From Agrypnia vestita (taxonomy: Eukaryota; Arthropoda; Insecta; Trichoptera; Phryganeidae): a stretch of DNA of 64,000 bases. Of this stretch, positions 31,630-42,300 are shown one piece after another (within the stretch, counting starts at the first letter, position 1; every line of letters starts with the position of its first letter). A program made the position numbers and the translations under genes. The DNA lies in NCBI GenBank assembly GCA_016648135.1, contig JADDOH010000133.1:62001-126000 (forward strand). Direction: 5' to 3'. A model generated the notes under the pieces. That model did not search any database. It had not been told where the DNA came from and saw only the letters and a list, made by a program, of their open reading frames with translations.

Positions 31630-33455
31630 ATAGGATCAAAATAACATTTGTTTACTAACAATACACTTCTGTTTATCTCTTCACTTGTACCGTTGGTATA
31701 ATGTAAAAATTATTAAAAATAAGATTACCTGTAAACAGGATCAATTGTTTGGGGATTATAATATCAGCTATTCAGTGTTTGTGCCATGAGCGCAAGAACA
31801 ATCAGAATGATTGTCAGATTGAGATATGATTGTTCGAAATCAAGAATCACTTTACTTTTAATACTCTTAATTATATATCGACAATTTGTTACAAATTCAA
31901 TTAATGATTTAATGAATTAAACACCATCGAAAAAATCTAAAAATATGACGTTAGCTTATAATTGTAAATATAAACTTCGATTCCAGCACTACACCACAGA
32001 TGGCTCTAGAAGACTACTTGTGATCTCCAGATACCTTAAGAGCTAGATAGAAAATATGTTCGTAGATGGCTTCGATGGATCGTAAACCGCTTATTTTAAT
32101 TACTCATTTATAGAAAACTACTTCTATCCTGTCAAAACTTCTGCGCAGAGGCAGTACTTACATTTATATTCCATTACAAGAATTTTGCCAAGAACATATA
32201 ATTACCTACCTAAAATGAGTTTTGTTCCGAAATCGTAAATACTATGTACCTATATTCAAATATCATAAACAGAGATTTTTAGTGAGCTTGAATCTTAGTC
32301 TTGTCAATATTTGTACCCATCGCAAAGTATTATAGTAAATGCAAGTAAAAATAAAAATAAAAATTGTGTAACGTGAATTTTAAAAATGAAAATTGTAAAT
32401 TTTGGTTCTCAATATTACATTCTGTTAAATATGTCAAATGATACCTTGTTGATGCAAGGATACCATATTACAAATACAATTCTTATACATACCTAAACAA
32501 TGTAAAAATAATCACAAAAATCTAGAAATCTTTATGCATAATACAAAAAGCCTAGAAGGGAAGAAAAGTGTACTGTCATTGGTACCTTAGGGAAAACAAT
32601 TTTGTATTCAGAATTTGTAAAAAGAGGCGATTATAATACATTACGGAGTACATCCCTAAGGAGAGACACTTTAATGTATTGCTTGTAAAATGGTATTGGT
32701 AGAAGGAAAAGTACCTAAACAAGATGCCAGAAGTAATTTACATATCATAGTGATCTAGTCAATGGAGGGATGATAATGTAATTTGTATTGGGGTAGTTTA
32801 GTTTGCTTGGGAATGAAGTCCTTTTTTCCTTGATATATTTTTTAGGTCGATTTCGATGCTAAATAATTTTTTTGTTCTTTAATATGAGTCACAAACTTAG
32901 AGTGTTATATATTTATATATAATATGTTTTTACATGTTATATGCTAGTTATATATTATATGCAAATACAAATCTTAAAAATAAAATAATACTTTTTTGGA
33001 AGTTGGGCTGTCAGGCAGTTGGCATTCGGGAAGTTGGCTTTTCGTCGAGCAGACGGCGTGTCGGGTAAACGGCTGTCGGACAAATGGCTGTCAGGCAAAC
33101 GACTGACTGAAATGGCAAATGATCGACTGTCGGGAGGTTGAATCAACCTCAGTTTAGCCTTATTCAGACTACTTTCTTCTAGACTTTTATCTACGTTGGT
33201 ACCTAGTCATTTTTTTTCATACAGTTTAGTTCAAAACCAAGTTTATTTGAGATGTCATTTTTTTAAATACATATATTATATAAGGGGACTATATCCATCA
33301 TAATCCGTATGATTTTAAAACATATTTATATATATTTTAAGGTATTTCCGAAACATGTTGGTGTAATTAATCAAATAATATAAATATATACAAATAATAC
33401 AATCAATATTTTTTTTATAAAAATATTATTTCAGATCAGTTATCAATTGTGAAAT
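31630..33455. other. AT-rich stretch, nothing recognised
   Basis: 32995-33140 is a patch of imperfect CTGTCGG/CTGTCAGGCA words on plus, giving a Ser/Asp/Leu-rich repeated minus frame (PDSHLSDSRLPDTPSARR, 32955-33146): a short degenerate tandem repeat of about 20 bp, not a gene. 33341-33365 holds TTTCCGAAACATGTTGG, similar to a PLE terminal motif but lacking the CTGA half. Confidence 0.5.
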
Positions 33456-33459
33456 GAAC

Positions 33460-33860
33460 ACTCTTTATCTTCTTCTTCTTCTTCTTCTTCTTTTGTTAGA
33501 TTCTTGATCTGTGTTGACAGGTCAGTCTTGTGACGAGGACGTCAAGCTCTCTCTCCGTCTCTTTGGTGGTCTCTCGGGTGGTCGGCGCCCCTCTGGAGTC
33601 CGCGCATAACGGCTCTGGGAAGTCTCGTCTGCTCCATTCTCTCGACATGGTCCTTCCAGAAACGCCTTCCCTGCCTGTTCCATCATACAATGTCTTGAAT
33701 GTCGCAGGTTCTGCGGATTTCCGCATTGGGTACTCTATTTCTGAGGGTCTAGCCCGCAATGGGCCATAGAGTCTTCATCTCGGTAGTTCTGAGGAGGTGT
33801 TTAGTTCTCACCGTGTCTGCTCTTGTATCGATACTGTATGTCATGTCACTCTTTATCAAA
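33460..33860 (-). pseudogene. RTE-like LINE 3' end with AAG tail
   Basis: Minus strand: RADTVRTKHLLRTTEMKTLW, then AEIRRTCDIQDIV, stop, WNRQGRRFWKDHVERMEQTR and LPRAVMRG; after a frameshift RPPERPPKRRRESLTSSSQD and PVNTDQESNKRRRR, then (AAG)n at 33492-33466. Family members carry 'RADT..TK.LLRTTEM.TLR.I.G.TLRDR.R...IR..C' here. It is 5' truncated with stops and shifts. The antisense plus frame 33530-33769 is a shadow. Confidence 0.85.
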
Positions 33861-33869
33861 AAATTATAT

Positions 33870-34950
33870 TCAAATACGTTACCCTATATTCTCGTGATAC
33901 GCAAAGTGGCACTTTTGCTTCATAAACAGATCCTACTAAAATATTGTTAAAACAGTGAATTATTTGATGTATTTTTTTATTGAATTTAGCTAAGAAGAGC
34001 GTTACTTCCAATTTGACTTTACTCATTTGTATCGCGGGCTCTGTCCATATAATAATTATTTTTCTGTTAGTGAACGATAAACAGTTAAAATTAAATGTAT
34101 TGTTATTGGAATGAAGAACACACAAAGGGTTGTGCGTTGTGTGAACAGTACTGGTGTGAAGTTTTTCTTTTTTTGCCTTTAAGGCTATCATAAGCACTTT
34201 TGTCATAGCTCCTCTTTCATAAATTGTATTTTATTTAGCTTTAATACGCTATGTTTTGATTAAATAGCTATAATCTGCATATGACAATAAAATCTATTTT
34301 TTAATCGATTGACGTTAAAATGTTGTCAACAATGAAGAAACAATTGAAAAAACATGCAAAAAATACATTACTTTTGAAAAACTCTTTGGAAACATAAATA
34401 GTAAGAAAAACACTAACCCATTTAAATATAATTCATAATACTCAAACACTACCGTTTACTTTTAGATATTATTGAAAAAATAATCATGTTTTACGTTTAT
34501 ACAGTTATACACAACCCACTGAGTTTTTCAGTTCTAAAACAAAATTGGTTGAATATTAATTGTTGGATGATTAAATAATACATATGGTTGGTGTCGATTT
34601 AGAAAAATAAATGTATTTAAAACACAAAGATAAAGCAATGAATAATTTTTTATTTGATGCCATAAATAAATGTGATTTATATTTATATTTCGCTTTATCG
34701 GACGATTTTTTTTAACATACAGAGCCTGTATTTAAGTTATGGGTAATTAATAATTGGTACATATATGGTAATTAATAATTGGTACATCTAAGGTATATCT
34801 AAGTACCATTCCTTGATATATCTAAAGTTATAGTATCGATAGTGCGTAAAAGCTACACTCTCGATTTTTTAAAATTATTTTTTTACATTAATGATGAAAA
34901 CATTTAAAAAATATATAAATATAGATTATTAAATATAGATATTAAATATA
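33870..34950. other. AT-rich stretch with unassigned 116-codon minus frame
   Basis: The minus frame at 33856-34206 (MTKVLMIALKAKKEKLHTST and onward) is the third longest in the window. Its right part could be read in a basic, cysteine-containing protein, but I see no domain, no second copy and no splice support. 34741-34790 holds a 30-bp tandem (TAATTAATAATTGGTACAT twice). Confidence 0.35.
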
Positions 34951-34958
34951 AATACCGA

Positions 34959-34992
34959 GTAAGTAAGCAAGCACTGCTTACTTACTTACTTG
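34959..34992. repeat. TTAC repeat with 11-bp palindrome
   Basis: GTAAGTAAGCA and TGCTTACTTAC flank AGCAC, followed by further CTTACTTACTT. On the minus strand this gives several GTAAGT donor-like sites, relevant to the promoter just to the right. Confidence 0.6.
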
Positions 34993-35087
34993 ATAGATAT
35001 TCTTACTTATCGTAGATAACTTATTGTCACCGGTGGCACCTTTTCTCTCTGGTTTCGCTTTCTACGGCCTCGTCTCGCTTGTCAAAG

Positions 35088-35187
35088 CTGACTGTTGTTG
35101 CCGCGCGTCTTGCGCGTAATTTATAACCGCTCGAGTTTTAGAAACTTCTGGCACATTTTGGCGCATATTTTTTTTCCAGAATCTTCC
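35088..35187 (-). promoter_or_regulatory. Heat-shock-type promoter, minus strand
   Basis: Reading leftward: a perfect three-unit heat shock element TTCnnGAAnnTTC in palindromic form (35174-35186, TTCCAGAATCTTC), a second two-unit element GAAACTTC (35141-35148), then a TATA box TATAAATT (35125-35118), then initiators ACAGTC (A at 35093) and TCAGCTTT (A at 35089), 32 and 36 bp from the TATA box. Element positions of about -50 and -90 match classic insect hsp promoters. Downstream 5'-UTR-like DNA (GACAAGCGAGACGAGGCCG) runs ~80 nt to donor-like GTAAGA (35006-35001). HSF binding is known for this motif; activity here is inference. No hsp coding exon lies to the left. Confidence 0.6.
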
Positions 35188-35339
35188 AATCCACCCGGAA
35201 TCTGTGTCAGTATGTCATAATATAAACGACCGTTATATAATCCTTAAAAAAGTGAATGCAATAATAGCTGGTCTCTACTGTGGGCAGTGGAGAATGGTTT
35301 GTTCGCCTGCATTCTCTTTTAAACGTATTTGCACAATTT

Positions 35340-35570
35340 TGTCGCTCCAACTTGCACAGAGCGGGCGCCGGATTGGTCAGGTGGTGTATGATCACGTGCC
35401 CCTTTGATGGCTCGGCGCTGGTCACGTGACGGCCGCGGGGGGGGGGCGCTGACGACGACGTGACCTGTCAAACGTCCCGGCGCGGCGCGGCGCGGCGCGG
35501 CGCGGCGCGAAAACTGCCATGTTTCTGATAACAGAACCGGACGCAGGACGGGGCCGCCGACCTCAATTGG
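35340..35570. promoter_or_regulatory. CpG-rich island with E-boxes and CCAAT
   Basis: Contains ATTGG (inverted CCAAT, 35372-35376), CACGTG (35393-35398), a full GTCACGTGAC (35421-35430, the CLEAR/USF-type palindrome), a G run, TGACGACGACGTGACC, TGTCAAACGT and a GGCGC tandem. It lies 150-380 bp upstream of the heat-shock promoter. It could be that gene's distal promoter or a separate plus-strand promoter. The frames at 35204-35407 and 35207-35425 are overlap shadows. Confidence 0.5.
35479..35509. repeat. GGCGC tandem, six units
   Basis: Pure GGCGC pentamer repeat in the CpG island, the most G+C-rich run in the window. Confidence 0.9.
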
Positions 35571-35734
35571 AAATTTAAAATTAGCTTTTATGATTTATCT
35601 ATTTTATAAAAAAAATATTTTAGTTCATTTGAAAAGACGGGCGCTTACGATATCAATATAGATGGAAGCAAAGCGCCCAAGCTTTTATTTGGAGTGTAGA
35701 TAAAAAAATTCACGTAATGTAAAATTGTACTTTT

Positions 35735-36065
35735 TTATTTTTAATACAACCCAGCATACAAAATCACTTCGGTAGGAAATGCTTTTGAAGTATATAATTT
35801 AATACAAAATCCCTAAAGTTGAAAACTAGCGTCATTTTTTTTGACAAGCTCATTAACTCATTTCCAAAAGCAAACTTTCATTTACTTATTATGCTGAGTT
35901 AATTAATTAATCAGTGAAGCTGGTAATTGATTTATGTATTGTCACCTGTGTTGCTCGATTGGACATTGGGAAGCGGGTGATTTATCGAATAAAATTTTCC
36001 ATCCAAATAAACAGACAAACGAACAAACAGACAAATAGGTGAAGTTACTTTAAGCGTGGTATTGA
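35735..36065 (+). mobile_element. Repeat family C, copy 2
   Basis: See copy 1 at 25965-26342. Shares TACAAAATCACTTCGGTAG, CTCGATTGGACATTGGGAAG, a tail of ACAGACAAACG-type repeats and terminal TTAAGCGTGGTA. Non-coding. Confidence 0.75.
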
Positions 36066-36069
36066 AGGC

Positions 36070-37425
36070 TGATGGGGAAAAGAAATGATGGGGTGGCTTT
36101 GTATTTGGGATTTGCCGACTCAAAATAAGATTTTTTTACATAACAGTGCATATACTGTACCAGACATTTGAAGACTTCAGGTCCAAATTTTGTTCTGTAG
36201 CATTCAATAGTGTCGTTGTATTTGACATATTGCGAGAGTTCGTAATTCATTTTGTTTCGCAAACCATTTCGTAAAGTATTTTAATATTTTAATTAATTTA
36301 TATTATTAATCATTCATCTTGCTGTTTACTGTCGACAAAAATTGATCAATAGTGACCACATTAACATTGAACAAGCGTCATGTTTGTGAGACATGGAATT
36401 ACGTATCTTTTGTACGAACGTTTCCAGTTCCTCCCAGAGGACAATTATTGGTGTGAACTATAATCCGAGTTTGGTGTGTCAACTGACAGTTAGAGGCTGT
36501 CATCAAAAGCACACATAAGCCGGGGGCGCACAGAGTCTCCTTGCTTTGTGACAAAACACGTTCGCTCCCACGCGATGGAAACATTTTTGTGTGTTTTCAA
36601 TATTTTTTGTTGGCTTTGTAAGATTACTCCATGTACTTGACTTTGATGAATCATTTTTAAAAAAATGATAAAGTTTGTTGATCGAATGTGTAAAACAATA
36701 CATAGTGTTATTGAATACATTTCCCACGACACTTTATAGGTCGATTCATGCATAAGTTTTAAGTAAGGATAATTTAAATTTTTCATTTTTTTTTTCAATA
36801 TTTACATTTGTCTTCTATATAAACAATCAGTAACTATTATTATATTAAATATTTAAAAAAATCATTCGCTTAATTTTGACTCAAATATTTTTTTTAAATC
36901 TTGCAGAAATTCGATCCAGAAGTTTTGAGGAGGCTTTACAGTTTAATCATTTTAATTGACTCTAAATAAAATAAATAATTACATTTGATATAGATTACCA
37001 ATAATTTAAGTCCAAAGTTTTACAGGAGAAAGTCAGAAATAATTTTAAAAATGCAAAACCTTAAAGTATTTTACTCCCATAGGACGTTTTTAATGCATAA
37101 TTTAGTTAGAAATCTACCTGTTAAGTATTTTAGGCTAGCTCTGTAACATCCTGTAATTGCACATCAAGCAGTGCATGTTTCTGATATACAAACATATAAA
37201 TCACACATCGCACATATGAAAGGAATGTTTTCTTACATATTTCTACCCTTCGATCGTCGACAAGCATTTAATTTTGAAAGATTAATTTAATTTGCAACCT
37301 CGATTTATCGATACCGAATTCTGTATTAATAAACTGAGAGTATATTCCTAATATAATTGTATATTCCTAATATAGTCTCTTTTATGTACTTACAATATAC
37401 CGCACGATACTTGCATACAATCACG
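36070..37425. other. Mostly AT-rich; unassigned minus frames
   Basis: 36390-36600 is less AT-rich and unique (GGACAATTATTGGTGTGAAC, GCCGGGGGCGCACAGAGTC), with overlapping minus frames at 36399-36584 and 36490-36798 that I cannot assign. The remainder to 37425 shows nothing. Confidence 0.4.
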
Positions 37426-37429
37426 CGAT

Positions 37430-37745
37430 ACATTCTATGAACACCGAAAGATTCCTAAAGATAGAAGTGCGATCCACCACAGACCTAGGGCTGTTTTACG
37501 AGCGAAAGCTCCCGTATCGGCCCTATACCTTCGCCATCCAGTTTGGCATTGATTTAATGGTAAATCATTTTCCTCGCTACGCCGCTGATGACACAAAATG
37601 ATTCGTGCTACGCGGCGAGGAAACTGCACTAATAACTTCACTGTCTCTGGGGTGCGTTTGAAAACAATCTATTAAAAATAAATAGCAATACACAAAAATA
37701 AAATCACAAGTAAATAATAAAATATAACCAAAAGTAGAGAAGTAC
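37430..37745 (-). mobile_element. Repeat family E, copy 2
   Basis: Second copy of the unit at 18590-18850, with an internal inverted duplication (CGCTACGCCG against CTACGCGGCG at 37576 and 37609) not present in copy 1. The minus frame 37435-37641 keeps TGWRRYRADTGAFARKTALG. AT-rich 3'-UTR-like tail to the right. Confidence 0.65.
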
Positions 37746-37759
37746 AATGTTCCGTAGTT

Positions 37760-38050
37760 AAAGTGGGAATTCTTTATTTAAATACTTTTCTACCAACGCA
37801 GTAACATCTACCCTCCAAAAATATCATACGATAACCCTAGTAACCGCCTCAAAGAAATTCCTCCTTTCTTCCCTGTTCTGCGCATTATTTCGCAAGTCAC
37901 CTACTCCGGGAGCGTGTGGATCCCTCAGGGCCGCATCTAGCCCACAGAGTCATGGTCTACCAATAGTCTGTCTCCCCTCAGGTCTATGAAATTCTAGGTG
38001 CCCACATGGTGAAGACTATTTTCCGTTTGTGCCAGATACCCGATTAAATA
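37760..38050 (-). pseudogene. LINE ORF C-terminal scrap
   Basis: Minus strand reads RQTIGRP, LCGLDAALRDPHAPGVGDLR then NNAQNREERRNFFEAVTRVI. This fits the 'GRP..RW.D....DL..LGV..W...A.NR..WR...EEA' end of insect RTE/R1-like LINE ORFs. Stops and substitutions show decay. Repeat family E follows directly downstream on the minus strand, so E might be this LINE's 3' end (inference). Confidence 0.5.
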
Positions 38051-38059
38051 GAATTGGAA

Positions 38060-38565
38060 GCAACGCTAGAAGTGATGTTTTAGGGGTACAGAACTTTACA
38101 ATAAAATAAAACATAAAAATCCCAGTAGTGGCCATAACGTTGGCTTTATTGGAAAGATAATTTTACGCCATTAGTTTTTAAATACGGGGTGTTATTTTTA
38201 GAGGTTTATTTTTCGTATTGGCAAAACTTTTTTCAGCGACGCAATTTGACAACTAAATGCGGTCGAATAGCGCTAGCAAAATACGCAAATTTATTTCTAA
38301 AATCGTTGTACTGTAATCCTATTTAAACACTAATGGCATAAAATTAACTTTCTAATAAAGCATATACCATGGCCGTTACTAAGATTTGTATGTGTTTTAT
38401 TTTAATTTGATTTTCTATACCACTAAAAAACATCATGTATTATGTATATTCTTGAATTCGATCTTTTGTTATTTAAATAAAAAAAATTAAATGCGAATAT
38501 GAAAAATTGTAATTTTTACCCATTTAATAGTGGTTTAATTTAATTTATAGGTATTTTGAATAATA
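38060..38565. other. AT-rich stretch, nothing recognised
   Basis: CCCAGTAGTGGCCATAACGT at 38123 and GCATATACCATGGCCGTTAC near 38360 form a loose inverted pair (TTGGCTTTATTGGAAAGATA against CTTTCTAATAAAG). A foldback element spanning about 38100-38400 is possible; no ORF. Confidence 0.35.
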
Positions 38566-38569
38566 GCAA

Positions 38570-39256
38570 TGTAGGGACAACGTGCCATTGACCTATAGCA
38601 AAACAACCAGCGCCATTCCCATTAAACAGGAGTCACACGGTTCCTACACAAAATGCTGACGCGATTGAATACGCACAGATAAATGCCGAATCTGAGAGAT
38701 CCAAAAAAACGCAGACCGACCAAGAAGGCACGCGGATGAACAGAGACAGAATTCGCTGACAGGGCGATTTCCACGCTAGGCGAAGTTGCCGACGCTGCAT
38801 TTTCCGTCGGCGTGCACATACTCAAAAGCAAATACAGGATATATAAAGCGGTACAATGGACATCGAAATCAGTTCTTCCCAGTTCATCTCGACCTCCACA
38901 GACCCGCGGTAGCGCTACTAGGCGGCGGTCTCTCTAACACGATCCTCGCAGCCTGCGCCATCATCGTGAACAATGCCTCGTGGTCCACTCTGCATCAGAC
39001 ATCAAGTATCATCGTCATCAACGCCACGCTGTCCATTCTGCACCAGCCATCAAGTATCATCCGCATCAACACTGCGGCTTTCACTCGTTTTCACCTCATG
39101 CCGCGCCTCTTCACACTACCTTCGTAGCTGAGCAGCATTACAACCATCATTACAAAAAAGTGCCTAATTCATATCAGGTGAGTAAAAATACGGGTATATT
39201 ATTAAACTTTTGTGTTTATTTAGAACTCTAAAACACAAACGTTTTTTATTGTGACA
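38570..39256 (+). mobile_element. BEL/Pao-like LTR with promoter
   Basis: Proposed LTR starts TGTAGGGACAACGTG and ends ATTGTGACA, followed by GTTCGGTGATTCCC, a decayed match to the TTTGGTGACCCCG primer-binding site used by BEL/Pao elements. It contains a textbook promoter: TATATAAA (38840-38847) and TCAGTT (38869-38874, A 31 bp from the TATA). The 3' half has a 52-bp imperfect tandem (CAGACATCAAGTATCATC; CAGCCATCAAGTATCATC). A CAGGTGAGT donor-like site lies at 39175-39183. No gag-pol follows, so it is a fragment. A host promoter is the alternative. Confidence 0.5.
38840..38874 (+). promoter_or_regulatory. TATA plus TCAGTT core promoter
   Basis: TATATAAA then TCAGTT at the exact spacing expected of an arthropod Pol II promoter; AGACC at 38900-38904 (+30) resembles a downstream promoter element. 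Predicted start is A at 38871. Confidence 0.6.
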
Positions 39257-39259
39257 GTT

Positions 39260-40250
39260 CGGTGATTCCCTTTAAACTAGCCACGATTCAGTATGACCAG
39301 CGATAAAAAATTAAAGAAGTACCTAACGGGCGTTCAAAAACAAGTGCATTCCCAGATATGCAATTGTGTATTGCACAGCGCTCCAATTAAATTTGCGTCC
39401 CGTGACTATTGTTAATTAATTTTAAGCTTTTGATTTGTCACGCACCACTATGATCGCGTAAAAATATTTTAAATAGTTCCAAAATAAATATTTCAATAAC
39501 AGCAAAATCTTTAAATCACTCAGGTATTTTGTCAATCGTTAGTTATTTAGTTTTGTCCACGTGGCGATGATATGAATATTATCAAATCTTCATCGATAAA
39601 GCGTCAATTTTTTTTATCGGAAATAACTTTGAATAAATTACTTCAAATACGTATTACATAGATAAAACACAAAACAACGTATTCATCTTAATTTTCAATA
39701 AACCGAAAAACAATCGACTAAATTGAATGATTACGTTATTAATAAAATATATAGTAATGCGAACAAATTTTGCGTAGGTGCATCATCTAGAATGTAATCC
39801 ATTAGACTCCACAAGGAAACAGCTGCAAAAATATCCAATTTGAAGATGGATCGTTGTTGACACGACCCAAAAGATATACCTCATTTGTAATATTTCAATA
39901 TTGATGCTTTTATCGACAGTTTGATTCTCTTTACTTGCCGTGAAAGGAAGGAAAATGTATCATAAAAATTAACTACGGAATTACCCTGTCAGGACATATC
40001 CCCAATCTCTTGAGAACATCTATCTGATAGATTAAGCAGTCTTGCTAAAATAATAACTAAAAATTTAAATTATATAATAAATCAAAGATTATCTTGTTTG
40101 ATTTAGAATTTAAAAGAATTATATTATCAATTTGTAGTTATTGCAAATATATGATTGGTGAAAGTAAATTAAAATAAAATTCAATATATCATAATAAATC
40201 AGCTTTATCCATACACTAGCTTTTCGTACCCGGGTTAAGGATTAAGTTGA
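39260..40250. other. AT-rich stretch, nothing recognised
   Basis: No ORF of note. Could be the eroded internal part of the LTR element to the left, but no protein similarity is visible. Confidence 0.45.
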
Positions 40251-40254
40251 AAAA

Positions 40255-40745
40255 AAAATTGTGGGGGGAAAGAAAGGTTTAATTCGAACGGTATAGATTT
40301 GCGTCTAAAATATATCAGGGGGAGGAGTAAAGGTAAAAAGGGAGGGAGAAAATGTGACCTTTGTTACCCGCCGTGTCTTAAAGTATAAGTTTACAAATTT
40401 TGAGTCCGATTGATCAAACGGTATAGATTTGCATCGAAAATATATCAGGGGAAGGGGTAAAAGAATAGGGGGGGAATGTCGCATATCTTACCCGTCGAGT
40501 CCTTAAAAATAAGTTTCCAAATTTTGAGTCCGATCGGTTAAACGATACAGATTTCCATTGAAATATATCAGCGGGGAAGGGTTAAAAGAATAGGGGGCGA
40601 ATGTCGCATATGTTACCGCCAAGTCCTCAAGAAAAGTCCTAAAGTTTGAATCGAATCGGATAAATGGTATAGATTTGTATAGAGGACTGACAGACAGACG
40701 GACATTGAGTTTTATAGGTAGGTATAGATAGCTTCGCCCAATATA
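40255..40745 (+). repeat. Four-unit ~125-bp tandem repeat with element tail
   Basis: Units anchored on (C)GGTATAGATTTG start at 40292, 40422, 40546 and 40668 (periods 130, 124, 122). Each has ATATATCAGGG, a G/A-rich block and TTTTGAGTCCGAT. The array ends GACAGACAGACGGACATTGA, TAGGTATAGATA and GCTTCGCCC, an end typical of insect non-autonomous elements. The first units are the most similar. Confidence 0.8.
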
Positions 40746-40961
40746 AGAACCTTTTGCAAATTAATTTCATATTTCTTGAAAAACACTGAAAAACATTGAT
40801 GTTTTCAAAAAAGAAAAAAAACTAATGGAATCACTTTTTTTAATATTAAACTATCAACGACGTTTTATTTTCTGGTAATCAAATGGAAATTATAAAATGA
40901 TTTTTCAAATTATCGTCTTTTTATAGTTATAGATTGAAATTTTCGTTTCATAGATACATGT

Positions 40962-41185
40962 AGCATGTCGGTATAGCGGTTATGACTCTAACCTCGTGAT
41001 CTAATGGTTGGTGGTTCGAACCCGATGCCAGAATATGCAAGTTATTCCTATTTTCATACCACAATAATAGCGATAATCATAATCATCAAGCGGTAGCTTA
41101 ATTTTAAAATGGTGAGAATATTGATACGATATCATGATGATAAGAAATGTATTCCGTGTTCGCATCTATATTTTTTTTAAATAGT
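40962..41185 (+). mobile_element. SINE family A, third copy
   Basis: Head GTCGGTATAGCGGTTATGAC and TGGTTCGAACCCGATGCCAG, body TTCCTATTTTCATACCACAA and GTGAGAATATTGATACGATA, end ATTCCGTGTTCGCATCTATA plus T run. Contains a ~25-bp insertion (AATAATAGCGATAATCATAA) compared with the copy at 5625. Confidence 0.8.
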
Positions 41186-41189
41186 AGTA

Positions 41190-42290
41190 AATGGTACATA
41201 AATCCCTAAAACATACGAGTAAAAATATTGTACATTATAAACTTTTTTCTAAAACGTACCTACCATTTAAAAAATTGTTTTAACGTAATATAAAAAAAAT
41301 ATTAGATTTTTGGTAGGTACGAAGTTATTAATTTAATAGGATAAAATTAAATTGATAAATTAATTAAAAATTCTATTAAAAGATGATCGTCCGGTAAAGC
41401 AAGCGATATTCGGTACTCTTCTCAAGTTATTTTCTCTTTTCTCTAGATTGCTTGCATTTTTGTACGAAAATATATTAAATAAAAATGTATTCATTAGTAT
41501 CATAAAAATTATATTTTAAATACACACATATAAAGGTGTATTTAAAATATATGTATCCTGATCAATACATTTCAGAAATGTATGAAATACAAATTTATTC
41601 ATCAAGTTACATATATTGTACACACACATGTACTAGTATTTCTAAAACGAAATTTAATTACCAAACCAAAGATCTTTAAGGAATTCAGAAAATTGCAGCA
41701 ATTTATATAATTCAGATAACTGTTTGAAATTTATTTAAAAAAACACATTAAAAAATATTTATTTTTCCGTGGTTTTTCAATTTTTTTGAATTTTTGACAA
41801 AATTTTATCAAAAGAATGTCCATTGAAAAAAAATCTTCATAGAAATTGTACAAAAGTCATTTTTATAACCATTCCGTGTTTGCATTTAAAAAATAGAAAT
41901 GTATTTGTGAAGCAAAATGTTTAGCTTTCTTGTAAAAGGCATGTTTTTGTACGTAAAGTTGTTTGACTCGCCATAACACACGCGACTGCTCATTTTGTCT
42001 CTCTCGGAGCCGACTTTAGCGAGTACCAGACAAGAGAGATGAAGGCAATGCTCAACGTGACGGCAGCATTACACGTGGACTGCTTTTTGCTTCACCATTG
42101 GCCGCGAACCAAGCTGCAAAAGCTATCGACAAAGAAATAGAGAAATTCGCGATACGTGATAATATCTTATATTTTTGAAAGCGCATTTCAGCGTTGAAAG
42201 GAAGTGGAAATATCGGTGGTACATTAAATATATTACATTTCTGAAATGGTACACGAGATTTAAAAAATACAAATGAAAATCGTTACCATT
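41190..42290. other. AT-rich stretch with one GC-richer patch
   Basis: 41960-42130 is GC-richer and unique (TCTCTCTCGGAGCCGAC; AACGTGACGGCAGCATTAC), perhaps promoter-like or an element 5' end. Nothing coding recognised. Confidence 0.4.
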
Positions 42291-42300
42291 ATAAACATTC

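Noticed and set aside
33341..33365. Another hammerhead-like motif
   Set aside because: CCGAAACATGTTGG is present but the CTGA half and its stem are missing.
33530..33769. 79-codon plus frame
   Set aside because: It is the antisense shadow of the RTE-like LINE coding remnant on the minus strand.
35204..35425. Two overlapping frames of 67-72 codons in the promoter region
   Set aside because: They lie antisense to each other across the CpG island and lack any recognisable domain.
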